Source of the DNA: Daphnia pulex
Taxonomy: Eukaryota > Arthropoda > Branchiopoda > Diplostraca > Daphniidae
DNA: 64,000 nt
Direction: 5' to 3'
Assembly (NCBI RefSeq): GCF_021134715.1
Contig: NC_060028.1
Coordinates: 5,974,501-6,038,500 of the forward strand
Made by a program: the position numbers and the translations under genes. The notes beneath the pieces are model-generated. The model was not told the DNA's origin, made no database searches, and saw only the letters and a list, made by a program, of their open reading frames with translations. Positions 45,500 through 58,718 of the stretch are shown here, piece after piece. Positions within the stretch are counted from its first letter, which is position 1. Every line of letters begins with the position of its first letter.

Positions 45500-46790
45500 T
45501 ACCTTGAACACGTCCAACATAACCCGGCATTCACTACCTAAAGCGTCATTTGATCATTTAGTTGTAAAGAAAATAAAATGAAATAAATTAAAGTAGAATT
45601 GAGTTAGTGGATAGGAGTTTTCCATAATGCAGGATATTTATAAGCAGTTTTCGTCTCATAAAGATAACATTAAATCAATGCAGTCTTATCTCGTCTCATT
45701 TGATCTGAAAAATAAGTATTACACAACTAACTCAACAAGAAAAACATACATCTTTGAAATTGAAATATGCAATAAACTCAGAGATCTTTTTATATAATAA
45801 TGTTGATAAAACACAAACATTTCTAAGCATTCTTAAAATATTTGATATATTCGTGACACGAGTTGCAGGTACACCAGATACGCCGTCATTGCCGATCTGT
45901 TCGATAAATATAAGGCATCATGGTTGACTGACAAGACATTCCCATCTCTGCAAACCAGTTCACAATATTTCTCAAAAGTCCATGTTATCCAATATTCCCT
46001 GGTTACCTCAACCATAGCCTGCTTGATGGGAGTTCTATACGGAGAGGTTCTATTCTGTCGACGGTTTAATATCAGAGGAAAGATCAGAAAGACGATGCCG
46101 TTTGAAAAAAAAAAAAACTTTCTTCCCCCTGTATTCTACCCTCTGGCTGACTGCTAAACTAAAAAGATCCAAACCAATACTTTTGAGCTTTTGTTGCACT
46201 GCTCTGCGCTTCTGCGAAAAAATATGGTTCGTGATTTTCACTGAGCGACAAGCAATAAACCGCTCTATTAAAAAAAACGCGAGCTTTGAGCTTAAGCGGA
46301 GACTGCTTAGCGGAAGCTCTCCCATAATTAGTACCATCTAACGGTCAGCAATGTTATCAATTATTTGATTTAAACTGAATGTCTCATTACCAAAAAGATG
46401 CTCAGATTTATCAAAAGAAGACGCAGAATTTTACGATAAAAATAATATTTCTGATTGTCACTATGATTTCAATCGACCAATGATTAAAACTTTTTTTTAA
46501 ACCTTCAAGCAGTTAACCAGATAAGTTTGCAACGAATTAAATTGGTTGTTGTTACACAAATTGCATTCATATTCACATGTTTTGTAAACCAAAGAACGAA
46601 AATCGTGATGGTTAATGTGATAAATGCCACGTTTCGGAAATTGACGCTGATTTAGCATCAAAACGACAGCTCTTTTCTATCACTAACAATTCAGCTATTC
46701 ATTGGCATTAAAGTGTTCAATTAATTAAAGTGTATATGATATTCAATTCAATTGTGAGTTGGATCATGTTTCTTGGAATAAAAAGAAAAG
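45500..46790 (+). repeat. Segmental duplication, left arm part 2
   Basis: This block matches the reverse complement of about 62430-63260. Landmarks in order are AAGTAGAATTGAG, CTATACGGAGA with TTCTGTCGACGG and AATATCAGAGGAA, AAACTGAATGTCTCATTACC, GCTCAGATTTATCAAAA, CTTCAAGCAGTTAACC and ATGCCACGTTTCGGAAATTG. A coding-like segment LYGEVLFCRRFNIRG is kept in both copies (LYGDVLFCRRYNIRG in the other), suggesting a former exon. The gene is not recognised. Together with 27728-28560 it rebuilds the collinear order of the right arm. Confidence 0.78.
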
Positions 46791-47367
46791 TAGGAATTAC
46801 GGAATTGCTTACTCCCCCCCCCCGTTTTTCTGAAACAAAGGGGTTAGTAGGGACTGGGGGGGAGAGTAGACAATTCCGTAGACCCGGCAGCATTGCATGG
46901 CTCTTATAACCAGATATCTTAACGGAATCAATTTTGAAATGGGTCCAACAAGAATTCTAATTGTAAAAAAACAATTGTTTTTATGACCGTTTGCGTTTCT
47001 CTAGCATTTCTCAGTGAGTCACAATTTTAACTTAAAGTAAGCCCATTTCCATATGGGCCTCTCTTCTGTCCGGATACTTAAAATTGCCTCGAACATTATT
47101 TTAAAATAAAAAAAACAAAAACAAATTAGGATTGTTCCTGGCACTAGAGAAAACCTACAAAAAAATTTTCATTCAAATTGAATGAAAATTTGAGTACTTT
47201 TTCGCATTGCTAAAACAGCGTTTTCCTATAAGGTTCTCTCGGGTGTCCGTATACTTTTGGTGCCTACTTTATATTCAAATTATAGCCAATCTTCCCGTGG
47301 TAACGATTTTTAAAAAATGTTTACACATTCAGAGATAAAAATATATTTTTACTTAAATTTATTAGCT

Positions 47368-47800
47368 TGATTTCGAAAAGCGTCTTGAACACGTGCCTGC
47401 AGGCACCACTACGTTAGTTTCTCTTGACTGCACTAACTTTCCAATATTGGAGCCCACAGAATTCGACCAAAATTGGTTTTCGCATATATTCAGAGGACCT
47501 GACCTTCGCTATGAAATTGGACTTTGCATAAGAACGGAGAATATTGTTTGGGCCCCGGTGGATACCATTTCGTCGAATGGCCTGATTTGAGATTATCTCG
47601 TGATTCTTTCATCAATCATCTTGAAATTAGCGAAAATGCCCTGGCTGAAAAGATCGAGCTACCGAGATAATAATTGTTTTGTAAATCCCAATGGAGATCA
47701 GATAAAAAAAAAACATTCTAGCAAGACACGAAACAGTAAACAAAAGAGTTAAACAATTTTACTCCATGAAAAATGTATCATGTTGACAAAAATAATGATC
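47368..47800 (+). pseudogene. Harbinger-like (PIF) transposase remnant
   Basis: A frame gives VSLDCTNFPILEPTEFDQNW then FSHIFRGPDLRYEIGLCI and TENIVWA. This matches the DDE-4 pattern of Harbinger-like transposases around the first catalytic Asp. Other frames continue with EWPDLRLSRDSF (47576 onward) and RHETVNKRVKQFYSM (about 47724-47770), in family order. Frame changes and stops separate the parts. No inverted ends found. Confidence 0.72.
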
Positions 47801-47859
47801 GATAAGTGCGAACCTTTGTATGAAGTTGACCCAGTAGTAGAAAAATGAGGCTTTAGTCG

Positions 47860-50800
47860 TCAATTTATGTTTACAAATTCCGGTTTTTTTGTAATTTTCT
47901 TATCTTACTTCAGGGTTTTTTAATGCGCCCTTTGTACATTTATTGTAAAGCTGCGTAAAGTAAGTTTTACCGCAATCATCGTCTAGTCTATAGGCATCGA
48001 CTAGTGAAAAAGCATCAACATCCACTACTAGAAAGTGACGACGCCATTTGTCGCAACTTATGGACTAGTCGTCTGCGACCAGAACCTAAGATGAGGACTT
48101 TTTTGCTGCATGCTAGAATAAGTTTTTGAAAGGTTTTTACGAAAGTGGCAACTGGTCTATAATGGGTAAAAATTCCACAAAATTCAAGTTCAAGTGAAAA
48201 AAGAACAATAAAAAACTAGACGACTACCCTAGTAGAACATGCTATCTTTTGGACATCTTAAAGATATCAATTTGTCTTGCTATTGTGTTTGCTTAGCTAA
48301 GATATCTTTGAGTCCTTCTTTAGACATCTTATTTAGAAGTTTATGTACTGGTGTCTTATAAATATCTGCTAGAAGTATTTGAAAAGACATCTTTTCATTC
48401 ATTATTTCTTATTTGATATATGAGGAAACATGCTGTACTTCTGTACGTAAATAAAAAAAAAATTGTACTACAACTGTTCATTTTATAAGTTAAAAGATAT
48501 ATATTTTTATAAAAAGGTACAACTAATCCATTTCAAAACGTGAAGCTATGGGAAAAGCTAGAGAAACATTGGAAAAAGAATAATTATAAATTTGCCTTGA
48601 ATTTCCATCGGATTAAATATAAAAATACCCCCTTCACTGTTATCAATTTTAGAAATAAAAGTTGTCAAATCAGTATTTGAAAACTACACAATGTATTATA
48701 GGATTTTTCACTCGTAATGGTACTAGTAAATAATCTTCGAAACTGTTGACGGGTTTCTTGAAATTTCCTGGATCGCTTTTCTTCCTCCTTTAGCAGCAGC
48801 AGGAGTTCCCGTTCTGATAAGGCAGTATTATTCCAGCAACAACAGCAAGCCGTATCTTGCGGGGTAGTTACGATCAAATACGTAATATATGCTGAGCAAG
48901 TTCATCGTTGCTTGACAAATAACCCTGATGTTTTTGTAGTTGATCACTTCTCCATTTACCATTAACATGGAACGAAGATTTTTCTTTTCAGAGTGAATAA
49001 TCAATACAGCACTAAGGTTCAACCTAGAATAATTTACAGTGATCGGGTGTCCTTTCTGAAAAGTAAACAACCGAGTTTACTCTTACTTCTTCTTACTTTT
49101 TTTTGTAAGTAATCAATCTAGACGTACCAATTCTTCGCACAATAATGACGTGATGCCCTTTGCTCCCTGCTTAGATGCACACAACTCTTTTATATCCATA
49201 AGGAGTAAAATAGTTCCTTGATTTACTTATACATAATTTTAGCCTTTAGCTGAAAGTATGTAACGTCTAAGATAAGCGACGAGTCCCTCAAAATTGGACT
49301 GGAAAGTGCTTTCGTCTATCACATTAGACATTTTCAGAAAATTGACATAAGCCTAGTTAGGTGCACAGAACAAATCAAGTTAAGAAACAAGTCAAAAATG
49401 AATTATAAAAATTGTACATTAAACCTTGGTTCTTACTTTGTCAAATTACTTCTTGTAAGGAATTTTGTCCAATAACTAAAGTGTTGTATTTTTTGTTTGC
49501 TTTGACGAAAGAACGTCTCGAATTGAAGTTAGCATCAGCAACAGCCTTAGTACTGGCACGAGCATCAGCAGCTTCCTCATTTTTGCTGTATATGCTGTTA
49601 GATGTTTTATGTTTTAATTGACACAAATGATTGAGGAGGTTACTGATTATTATTTCTCGGAGAAGTTGTGATAATCGTTGTTGTCATTTTTTTGTAATTA
49701 TCTTGACTGCTAAAAATTTTTCGGATTTAAAAATGATAGTGTTACAGATATTTTAGTTGAAATTACCCCCTTCCCACTTTTATTAAAAGATTCTCGTGTT
49801 AGTTTGGTTTAAGACCTTATCATAGGTAATTTTTCTGTATGTAATTTTATATGAATATGCTTAATTATCTCTAATACAAATATATAATTTAAAATAGTGT
49901 TGTATGGATAAAAAGTAAAATAAAGTAAACAAATGTTATATTGTAAATTGGGCATTTTTGATTAGGCAAGGGCATTATTTACTTATCAAAATTTTGAAAG
50001 AAATATTTGACGTTATCAATCTTTCCTTTTAAGTAATGATTGACGAATTTAGCGAGACGGACATTGATTTTGTGATTTTTAATGTGATATTACATTTTAA
50101 AAAATTTATTTAAGCACAACCTTAACATACAAAAATAACAAACGAAATATCATTTATGTAACCTAGAGTAGCACGGAATCTAAAATCTAATCAAACTTAA
50201 CGCCATTTGATAGAGCTTTTTAAGCCAATGTTGTTGAAAATCGGGTTAATGATGAATTTCATGTATTAAGAATATGTTTTTGTACCAGGGAGGGGCCAAT
50301 ATTTGGAATGTTTTCTTTAAATGTCAGCTTCAGCTTTTTCTCGGTACAAGGCTGGTATTCAATTTTCAAAATTTCAGTTCCCACGCTATGTATCACAACA
50401 TATCACAACCCATTAACATATTGCCAATATTGCTCCATTATGGAAACAATTTCAATTTTTATGTTTGGTTTTGCATCGGTAAGTCCGTAACTGTGCCAGT
50501 ATTCTAACTTATTCGACATTCTAACATTCTATATCAGATTAAAATTTTCATTACACCGTGATGTTTCGTATAATGCATTATATATCCATTATATATTTCC
50601 CCTTATAACGCTTTGGTATTTCACTGTGAATCTTTATAGGCTTACCATTATTTTTTTATTAATAGTTTTGCACCTATTTTTGTACCGTTAGACTGGAAAC
50701 ATAAACAAAGTCCCCTCTATCCTCCAATTTTCATATTGAGATACACAACGGACATTGAATTGAATATTGAATATTGAGACATGAATGAGTATTTCATCGC

Positions 50801-52400
50801 TATCTAAACTGTCAAAGGTAAATATTAACACTTATTTCATCATATCAGACATAAGCTTTGGTTTGTGAAATGCTTGTTTATCTAACTATATTTCACCAAA
50901 GGCCACCATCATTGAACAATCTATTACCCTACAAGTAAATGGATATTTGCTCTACAAGTTTTGAACTGAATTGAGAATTTACTGAGTTTCTAAACGCATT
51001 TTCAGTCTTGCCCAATAAATTTGCGATATTAGCAATCGTATCTCGACTGCAATATGTGGCCACTCATCTGGCAAATATTGGTTCAAAGTTGTATTGAAAA
51101 GTACATACTTCTTATCTCGTTGCAAACGAATGTTGGCTCATTTGCTCATACTATACTACCATATAAACGTCGTAAAGAGTGAGGTCCAATTTTGGATCTA
51201 TGTAGTCAGTTGCCCTATTCAACCAATGTTCCACCAACATTTAACAAACATTCTACCACGATAAACAGGAACAACACAGATACAGAAGATACACCAAAAC
51301 GTCAAGTTACTAACATGAATTGTTACTCGTCGGAAGAAGTAAGTTGACCATTACTTGTTATCTGATGGTGTGCAGTAAAATGTAGAGTTCTTTTAGCTCT
51401 TTCCAGAGCCTCTCATTTTGAAAATTATTTAAGAAAAACATGCGGGTGACTTTATCAACTCGCTCATTGCTGGACCATCAAACAAGGATTTGATGTCGTT
51501 GAAGGAAAGCGTAACCTCTTGGTTATTGGTAAGCAACCAGACGGGGTATGTCCATAAATTTCATTCTTCAAAACAACATTTATTAATTTTGTCATGTATC
51601 CAGGTATTATACCCATTCTAAAGCGGAATATCTAAAAATGAATTCTTCAGTGTGCCATTACTTTCCGTTGACGAGGATTGATTCAATATCCTGGACTAAT
51701 TTATTTCATGAACACGCTGTACTGCAAAGATCTAAGTACTGTTTATGATATGTACGTTACCCAACTGAACTACGACAGCTAAATAAACAATAAGATTGCT
51801 TTCAGTAAAATGTTATCCTTTGAAATCTAATCTTGCGTTAAATGATACGAGCATATAAAAACCGTTGTCTGCCTCCATATTGTTGGATTCACCAAGTACA
51901 TGAAAGACGTATCATGACATTGAACGACAAAATGTAGGTGTCTGATACCAATTTCAAATTGTAATTATTGATTGAAAACCAATAACTGCTATGTATATGC
52001 ACCGTCAAGGCCAGGCTGTCGTCAAAATCACATTTCCAATATTAGCAATATTTCAAGGTAGTCATAGTAACAAGACTAAAGCGAAGACCAGACTCCATCT
52101 ACATCACATTCTCAATATTGTAGCAAAACTTTAAGGTAATCGTTGCTATTTCGCATAAATAACTTTTATTCTTGCTACTGTTTGCTGCGCATTTCTGTAT
52201 TTGTTACGTTCATCAGGATGACAACCCTATCAAGATTCGCCAGAAAACTTGCTGTTTATAAAGAACTTTCTTAACTGTTGGAAACTTAAGGCCAACCCGG
52301 AATCCAAGTCAAAGCAAACCAACAACTGCTGACAAGCCCCGTAATATGGTATTGCGAAATCGAAAGAAATGCATTGGTTACTTTTTTTTTGCTAATAATG
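47860..52400. other. AT-rich region, probably decayed repeats
   Basis: No intact gene. A minus-strand segment at 48828-49070 reads HPITVNYSRLNLSAVLIIH and NLLSIYYVFDRNYPARYG, a pattern I associate loosely with uncharacterised transposon-linked proteins. This is too weak to name. The remaining short ORFs have no domain. Confidence 0.4.
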
Positions 52401-52418
52401 AAGCATTTCATGTAACAT

Positions 52419-53334
52419 GGATTCTGCATGTGGTGTTTTTGTTGAAGTCCCTACAGTAAATGGAAATCTTGCAACTACTACAGACGAAAACGATCTGTGT
52501 AGTATTACGAGTGCTAAATCAGTTCGTCAAATTGAAAACAAAGAAGGCCTTTTTTAGTGAACTGGCTTTATTGTATGCAAGAAAAAACTGATGAGTCTTA
52601 GTTCACTAGGAGAGGTTGCTAAACTGATAAAAAAATGGGGCGTGACATTTTGACTGATCCAAGAACAATTCTTCGCACTACGAGTACTCCCATACGTAGT
52701 AGAACATTCCATCATTTCGGTTTAAAAAAGGGTCTCTTGTCCAAGTTGAAGAAAGGCTTGCAGAGCAACGATATTCACCTCATAAAAATGCAAATTAACA
52801 TTGACGGGACTTTTGTCTTCAAAACCAATTTGGTGAATTTGTGGGTAATCTCTTGTCGGGTGACTTATTCCGTTGACACACAGCCGGTTATAATTTTTTT
52901 TGCTGGGAAGGGAAAAACTTCCAAGGTTGAATAATTTCTTAGACCTCTTCTTGATGAATTAATTCAATTTTAACACGGAGATCTTCTTGACGATTTTGAC
53001 GGAAATATGTATAAAATCGAGATAACATCTTTCATTTGTGACTCACCTGCTAGAAAACTTCTTTAGGCTATCACCGGACATAAGGATATATTGCTTGTGA
53101 ACGATGTAATAAAAAAGGTGAACATAACCAAGTGTACCATTGCACGATATTCCCGGAACTTCTTGATATTTGTTTGCGAACTGACGAATCCTTTAGAGCT
53201 CAGTTGGACAAAAACCACCACAAAGGATTCAGACCATTTTTTTATTTAAATATCAACATGATCTCTTGTTTCCGCCTTAACTACATGCATCTTGTTTTTC
53301 TGGGGGTTTTCAAGCGATTGCAGAAGATTTGACG
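52419..53334 (+). pseudogene. Decayed DNA-transposon transposase of an unnamed arthropod family
   Basis: Frames in order show FFSELALLYARKN, then LTDPRTILRTTSTPI with FHHFGLKKGL, INIDGTFVFKTNLVNLWVI, ICDSPARKLL and finally NYMHLVFLGVFKRLQKI. This is the order I recall for widespread transposase-domain proteins (DARTLLxTPR, HFGLxxGL, DGxxLFKSxxxxLWPI, DAPARAF, DYMHLVCLGVxKRLL). Stops and frame changes occur throughout. The superfamily name is uncertain. Confidence 0.6.
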
Positions 53335-55334
53335 GGAGACTTGAACACAAAACATGTCCAGCAGGTACCTGTATTTTTTAGTAAAAATAAATCAAAACTT
53401 TGATATTCATACTTGTCGTAAACCGACAACAGCTCTTGAAATTTTTTAAACCTAATTATGATGAAGGTCAGAAAGCTGTGGTAAATTATAGTTAGAATGG
53501 AGTTGAGGATTATCTTCAAAATTGGCCTTCTACTCTGCTAGTAATTTCTCGCGACTGAATTTTCTTGGACTCTGTATCCTAATGATGTCAATTTTCTTCT
53601 TTTGCATATGTAAACTTGGTTTACTACTTATTAATCACTTTTTTCTGAAACAGCCTTTGCATCCTAATCTCTCTTTTGAAACTCGTAGAAGAAATCGTGA
53701 GCGAAGTTAAACAACCAGCAACAATAACAATATACAAAGCACAGCAGCAGTTGAGGAGACACGTCCGTGAGTTTATTACAGCTATATTTCAAGGTATAGA
53801 TGTGAAAAATATTGAAGTTAGAACCACGTTATTTTTTTATGATTAAAAAAGCAGCTGATGAATTCTTTCCCATGCATTACACAATTTGGAGTGTTGTGTT
53901 TACATGTTTTTGGCAGCAACGAATTTTAAAAACGTGAATTTAAATCTCCTGTAAAGGAAATCAGTCTAAACAGCTGATTAGTTTGATCCTGTTCAGGTGG
54001 TGGCTCACAACATGCCCAGTGTCATGTCATTCTTCATTGCAATCATAACGATATTTCTTATAACACTCTGCTTGATTCGCAAGCTGAAATACCTGTCGTC
54101 TGTTTTCCTCTTGGCAAGTTTCCCACTCTCTTACTTACTTACTTACTCTCTATCTTTTACTACATTCTACAAGATTTGCCTAGCTTTATCTCACGTCCCG
54201 CATTTTGCGTAGTGATCTCTGCCAGTTAATTAAGTTTTTCAGGCGTCGTCCACAAGTTGAATTGACATTGCACCTAACGCGTTATTTTTATTTGGTAGTT
54301 TTGGTATAGCTGTGATTGCTTTGGAGGGATATCCCTGGTGTTGCAGTTACAAAAGGACGTCAGAAAGTCAACAGAAATTGAGTGACTGATTGGGTTCTTG
54401 AACACTGAAATGGTCACAGTCTCAGCACTTTGACCTACTTTTTGCTGTCGGCTTTTACGGCTATCTGAAAATAAAGAAGTCATTAAGGATCTATCACGCT
54501 CAATCTTTCATTAGAAGACTTGCAATGCCTTTTCGAAAACATTCACAAATATCTCAACCTTTTCAACCCCACCCCCCCTACATTGGCGAAATTGGTGAAC
54601 TAAATGGTACGTTTAAAACAAATCATTCTAAAGAAGTGCTGCCAAAAAATATTTTCTCTTAGATGGGGGTGGCTATTTCGGGGAGTTATGCCGTTAGTTT
54701 TACGTCCCAATGTAAAATGTGGCCCTCTTAAGCAACATACTTTCAAAGTAGTAGAAACAAATTCATTGCAGAGTATACATATCAGACCTCTCTCGTCCTA
54801 GTAAATTGCAAGAGAAAGTTTTCCTTTGATTACTATAAGCAGGGATCTGAACTAAATACGAGAAATTAATATCCACATAGGTACACTGACAGGGAAATCT
54901 TTCTGACCCGTGTCAACCTGTCAGTTGAATCGGACTCAAGAATCTGCATCGTATGTGTATGCAAATAACTTCAGGTTTTTTAAAGGCTAAAGCAATCTTG
55001 CCTTTGTTGGGTAGGCTGGTGATTGTTCTTAGTTAATGGAATAATTCCTACGTCTGGAATGCGGCACGCTAGTTGAATTTTCGCTTAGGTTTTTCCAGTA
55101 AAAATTACGCAATCAGCTTACTTTTTCTTCGTGTTTTGCCGAGATGTTGCTAATGTGATTCGTGGTAAGTTACGTCTCTATTCAATTCTGTTGGACATGT
55201 CATGAAATCGTGAAGTTGACTGAAATGAAATGGCGACTTTAATTACGTTAGTTATTTGCTAAATTCTAGTATGCCGCACTGTAGAAGCAGACGGTAAAGG
55301 AGAGAGAAATTTTCACACGTTTCCAGCTACAATA
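53335..55334. other. Spacer with no supported gene
   Basis: AT-rich. The short ORFs at 53522-53710 and 53997-54212 are hydrophobic low-complexity readings. A (TTAC)4 run is at about 54133. It may be the middle of one transposon joining the remnants on either side. Confidence 0.4.
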
Positions 55335-56422
55335 TTGAGTAATTATGACACTGTATCTATATTATATTTATTTTATTTAGAAGGGAAAACTAAAGCTCAA
55401 AAAAATCCAGCCTCACAGTCCGTTGCTCGTGCCAGTGAGAAAACTTCAGTTTATAAAGCACCACTGCCTACATTTTCTAAGGGCGTTAATTACAACAGTC
55501 AAGATAGCAATGGTCCAGAAGTTCACCATTCAGCCCTATTAGTGTAACAACAGCATTTATCAATTCAGCAGTTGATGACGAAGAAAAAAAGAGACCGAAG
55601 ATGAAGACACAGACGAAGAAAATGTAGAACATAATGACGAAGACACAAACGAAGAGGAAGAGAAAGAAAAATACAGAGAGGAAGAAAAAGAAGAAGAAAT
55701 AAACTGAAAATAACCGAGACAATGGAATGATAAAGCAGAAGATGTGAGAAGAGAAATTTAATTGCTTAGCACACTTAACCCTGCCACTGCAGTTGCTGTA
55801 TACGACAGAGACGGGGAGCCAGCAGAGCAGTTGGGCATTACAGCACAGGCCATTTTAGACCAAAAAGCCGGAAATCAGCCCTCCGTTGATGCTGCCGCGT
55901 CAATTTTCGATTTTGACTTGCCGGTTGAAACACATGAAGCGATGTGTAAACTAGAAACAAATTTACACAACAATCCTGCGGTAGCAACTGAACTGAAGGC
56001 TTTTTTAAGCCTTGTTGGCAGCAAAAAGGATCTAAAATCTGTCATAAGAGCTTTTACGCGAAATATAATGAGCAAAAACCTACGAACCACTTACGTGGTG
56101 AGAAAGGCCACCAAAGGCAAAAATGTTTTCATTAAACATAAACTCTTCTCTAAATTAGTTCTCAGTAAGGTCTCATTCTATAAATTTAGAAGTTCATGGT
56201 GTAATAATTCTCTTTTATTCTTCAGACATCATTCGGGTTTGGTCTGGCGCAAAAGATGAGGATCTCACCGAAGAAACCATTTAGAAAGAAATGGGTTCTG
56301 CGGTTTTCGACAATGCTGCCTATGAGGGTGGAGGGGTAAAAGTGCGAAAGCTGAAACGGCAAGGAGAAAAGCAGCATTAGCCAAGATTCTTGCTGAAAAA
56401 GATGAGATTAGGCAGTTTATGT
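55335..56422 (+). pseudogene. DUF4806-domain protein remnant
   Basis: An exon after AG at about 55380 (EGKTKAQKNPASQ onward) and an acidic Glu/Asp-rich stretch (55580-55706) precede a 165-codon frame at 55762-56259. That frame holds FDFDLPVETHEAMCKLETNL and ATELKAFLSLVGSKKDLKSV. This is the DUF4806 pattern, which is often found in transposon-associated proteins of arthropods. A second exon from about 56226 reads IIRVWSGAKDEDLTEETI and hits a TAG. Stops between parts suggest decay. It may belong to the same transposon as 52419-53334. Confidence 0.65.
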
Positions 56423-56547
56423 GAAGTAACGTGTGTCGAACACCAATAAAATGCTATCTTTAATTTGCCTTGTTTGTTTGTTTTCTTTTTCTAACATTGT
56501 AAAGCATAATATTGGTGTACCGATATTTGTATGCCTCATTGGTAGTA

Positions 56548-57012
56548 CAGTATCCTACAAAAAAATCCGAACGGCGATTTTTTTGTTTTGAGCCACCTAT
56601 CCATATTTCGGGAAACCGTGTTTGGCTTTAGACTTAAATTCGGAAGGGAAGGAACAAAGCGAATGGTGGAACTGGGAAGAATGAAAAAAGGAGTTATAGG
56701 CTAAATTAGCCCATGGCCATGTCACCACCCCATCCCCCCCCCCAAAAATATGAACAAAATCAGACAGGCTGTCTGGAATTGTCATGGCGTGAAAAAATGA
56801 ACAACGAACTATTCCCGCAGCTTTTAGGTTTTCTCGTCAAAAGCCAAAAATTAACAACGAGCCTAAGGCTATTCCATACATTACTTTCTTCCCACCTTTC
56901 GCCTTGTTCCTAGCCCCCTAAATTTATTTAAAAAAGCCAAACACAGTTTCCAGATGTATGGATAGGTGGCTTAAAACAAAATTCGCTGTTCGGATTTTTT
57001 TGTAGGGTACTG
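56548..57012. mobile_element. TA-flanked MITE, family B relative, copy 2
   Basis: The ends CAGTATCCTACAAAAAAATC and its inverted partner define 465 bp. TA flanks the left end; the right flank is AA, perhaps mutated. The inverted repeat extends about 90 bp inward, through CCACCTATCCATA and GTGTTTGGCTTT, with some mismatches. The outer 25 bp resemble the family B copy at 27032. Confidence 0.82.
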
Positions 57013-57967
57013 AACGTTTGAGAGACAGTCAGGTATTATTATCTCGAATCGCGTATCCCATTGAAGTTATGCACACACAGGAGAAAAAAAAAACACAAAA
57101 AAACACTGATTGTCTTTTCTTTCGACTGATTTTGTGAGGGAAAATTTTTTCCACCCCAAAAAAATTTATCATCACACACGCAAGCACTCGAATTTGTGTG
57201 TGTGTTTGTGTTTTTCCTCGCAGCACAATGAGATAGATTAGTTGTTGTTTTTTTCCAGAAAGAAAGAGTTGAATGTTTTAGATTTGGCGTAGAGTTTTCT
57301 TATTTTTATTTTCCCTTCACAAATTCAGAAGATAAGTGATTTTTCGGACCGCTGTCGGAGATTTTTGTGCAACTGCCTCATAAATTTCGATAATTTGTTT
57401 TACATTTGTCAGTGAATTTTGTGAAGGAGTATGAAAAAATTACACTTTTAACATCCACTTTTGTTCCTTGACCTTTTGAGATTTTCCTCCGACCCACTAG
57501 TACTCGGTACTGCTTCTCTTTGGGTTCGTTTTCTTGAACACACTTCATTCAGGGCAAGGAAGCCAGGGCAAATTAAGTGGCCGCAATTTTTGCCGATTTG
57601 AATGTTGGCCCGGTTCCTTTGAAGAATTTTTTTCCGATTTTCATCAAAAACACAGGTTCTTCCATCCGCCAGTGGTTTTTTGGTGTTGTTGTGAAAAATG
57701 GAACATTTAACATAAAAAATAAAACAATAATATCACATTTTATACATGATGTATATAAACTTTTAATTCATTGCTATTACTTATAAATGTTTTTTTTTCC
57801 GCGTGCATTTGCAAAACTTAGGCTTACAGGGCATCTCAGATTGTTGGTCATGAAGTTATCTAAAAAAGGGTTATTAAATTCATAATATATTTGAAGTTAA
57901 TCGAAACCTCTTAGAGTGAATGTCACTTTAACGACATAAAATATTTACATATAGTTTCTCTCATGAT
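57013..57967. other. Spacer rich in A/T and TG runs
   Basis: No gene supported. The plus-strand ORF at 57577-57786 has no domain. Confidence 0.4.
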
Positions 57968-58718
57968 TTAAAAAAAGACACGGCGAAAAGTATTAAAGTC
58001 TTCATTGCAGTCAACGTAAATAGACGCTGCAACCGCCACGAAAAGATCAGCGTAAACCTTCGGATAATCAATCCCAATTGAAATCCTTCTTCTGGAATGG
58101 TTGTTTGGATTACTGCAGGAACCTAAATACATATGTATTAAGATCAATTAATTTTTAATCATGGTACACATTAAATATTTATTTAGTAAAATATATATCA
58201 AATATGATTAAAATATGTTATAATATCCTTTCCGCTAAAAATTCAAAAATCTTACGTATTCGTGCGGATACAGATGTCCGTTTAGGTTTCGACGTCGAAC
58301 AAATTCATTTAAAGCCAGCACATTTGATGGATTCATGTTATGGTTTAAGTGGCCATGCAGTCCCATTTTTACTGCTAGCACCGCAAACGTACCGTTACAG
58401 GTGATCATTGACGTAAGATTAGCCAATTCTTCTGCCCCATAAGTAGGATATGTTTTGTAGTATTTTACCATGATCATGGCGCCTACTATTAAAAAAAAAG
58501 AACAATTTAGTAAAAAACTATTTCGGGTGAAACATAAGAAAACAACCCAAAAAATTTTAATTACCTAGGAATTTATCCCCCAGCGTTTCCAAACGGTCAC
58601 TGTCTTTACTTGGGCACTTGATGGGGTTCGAAGTTGTATGCGTAAGAGCAAGTTTTAGATTATCCTTATTCTGGAACTCGTAGCCAAGGATCTTTTTCAA
58701 GGACGACCAGCGTGGCAT
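57968..58718 (-). pseudogene. Dicer-type RNase III domain, fragment 1
   Basis: Three exons (about 58718-58565, 58482-58256, 58122-57968) cover one RNase III domain and nothing else. The first has LKKILGYEFQNKDNLKLALTH and DRLETLGDKFLG, the RNase III signature with Glu and Asp kept. The second has MVKYYKTYPTYGAEELANLT and TFAVLAVKMGLHGHL, as in the Dicer RNase IIIb domain. The third has IDYPKVYADLFVAVAASIYV and then a TAA where Dicer continues to its dsRNA-binding domain. The last catalytic Glu (FE in Dicer) is Val here. The first splice is in phase. With the visible sites, the second gives a 1-nt frame mismatch. Probably a pseudogene, though a short inactive protein is possible. No helicase or PAZ part seen. 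Confidence 0.72.

Noticed and set aside
57030..57230. A third TG-rich foldback
   Set aside because: Arms are mostly simple TG/A runs, with too little specific pairing to call a repeat.
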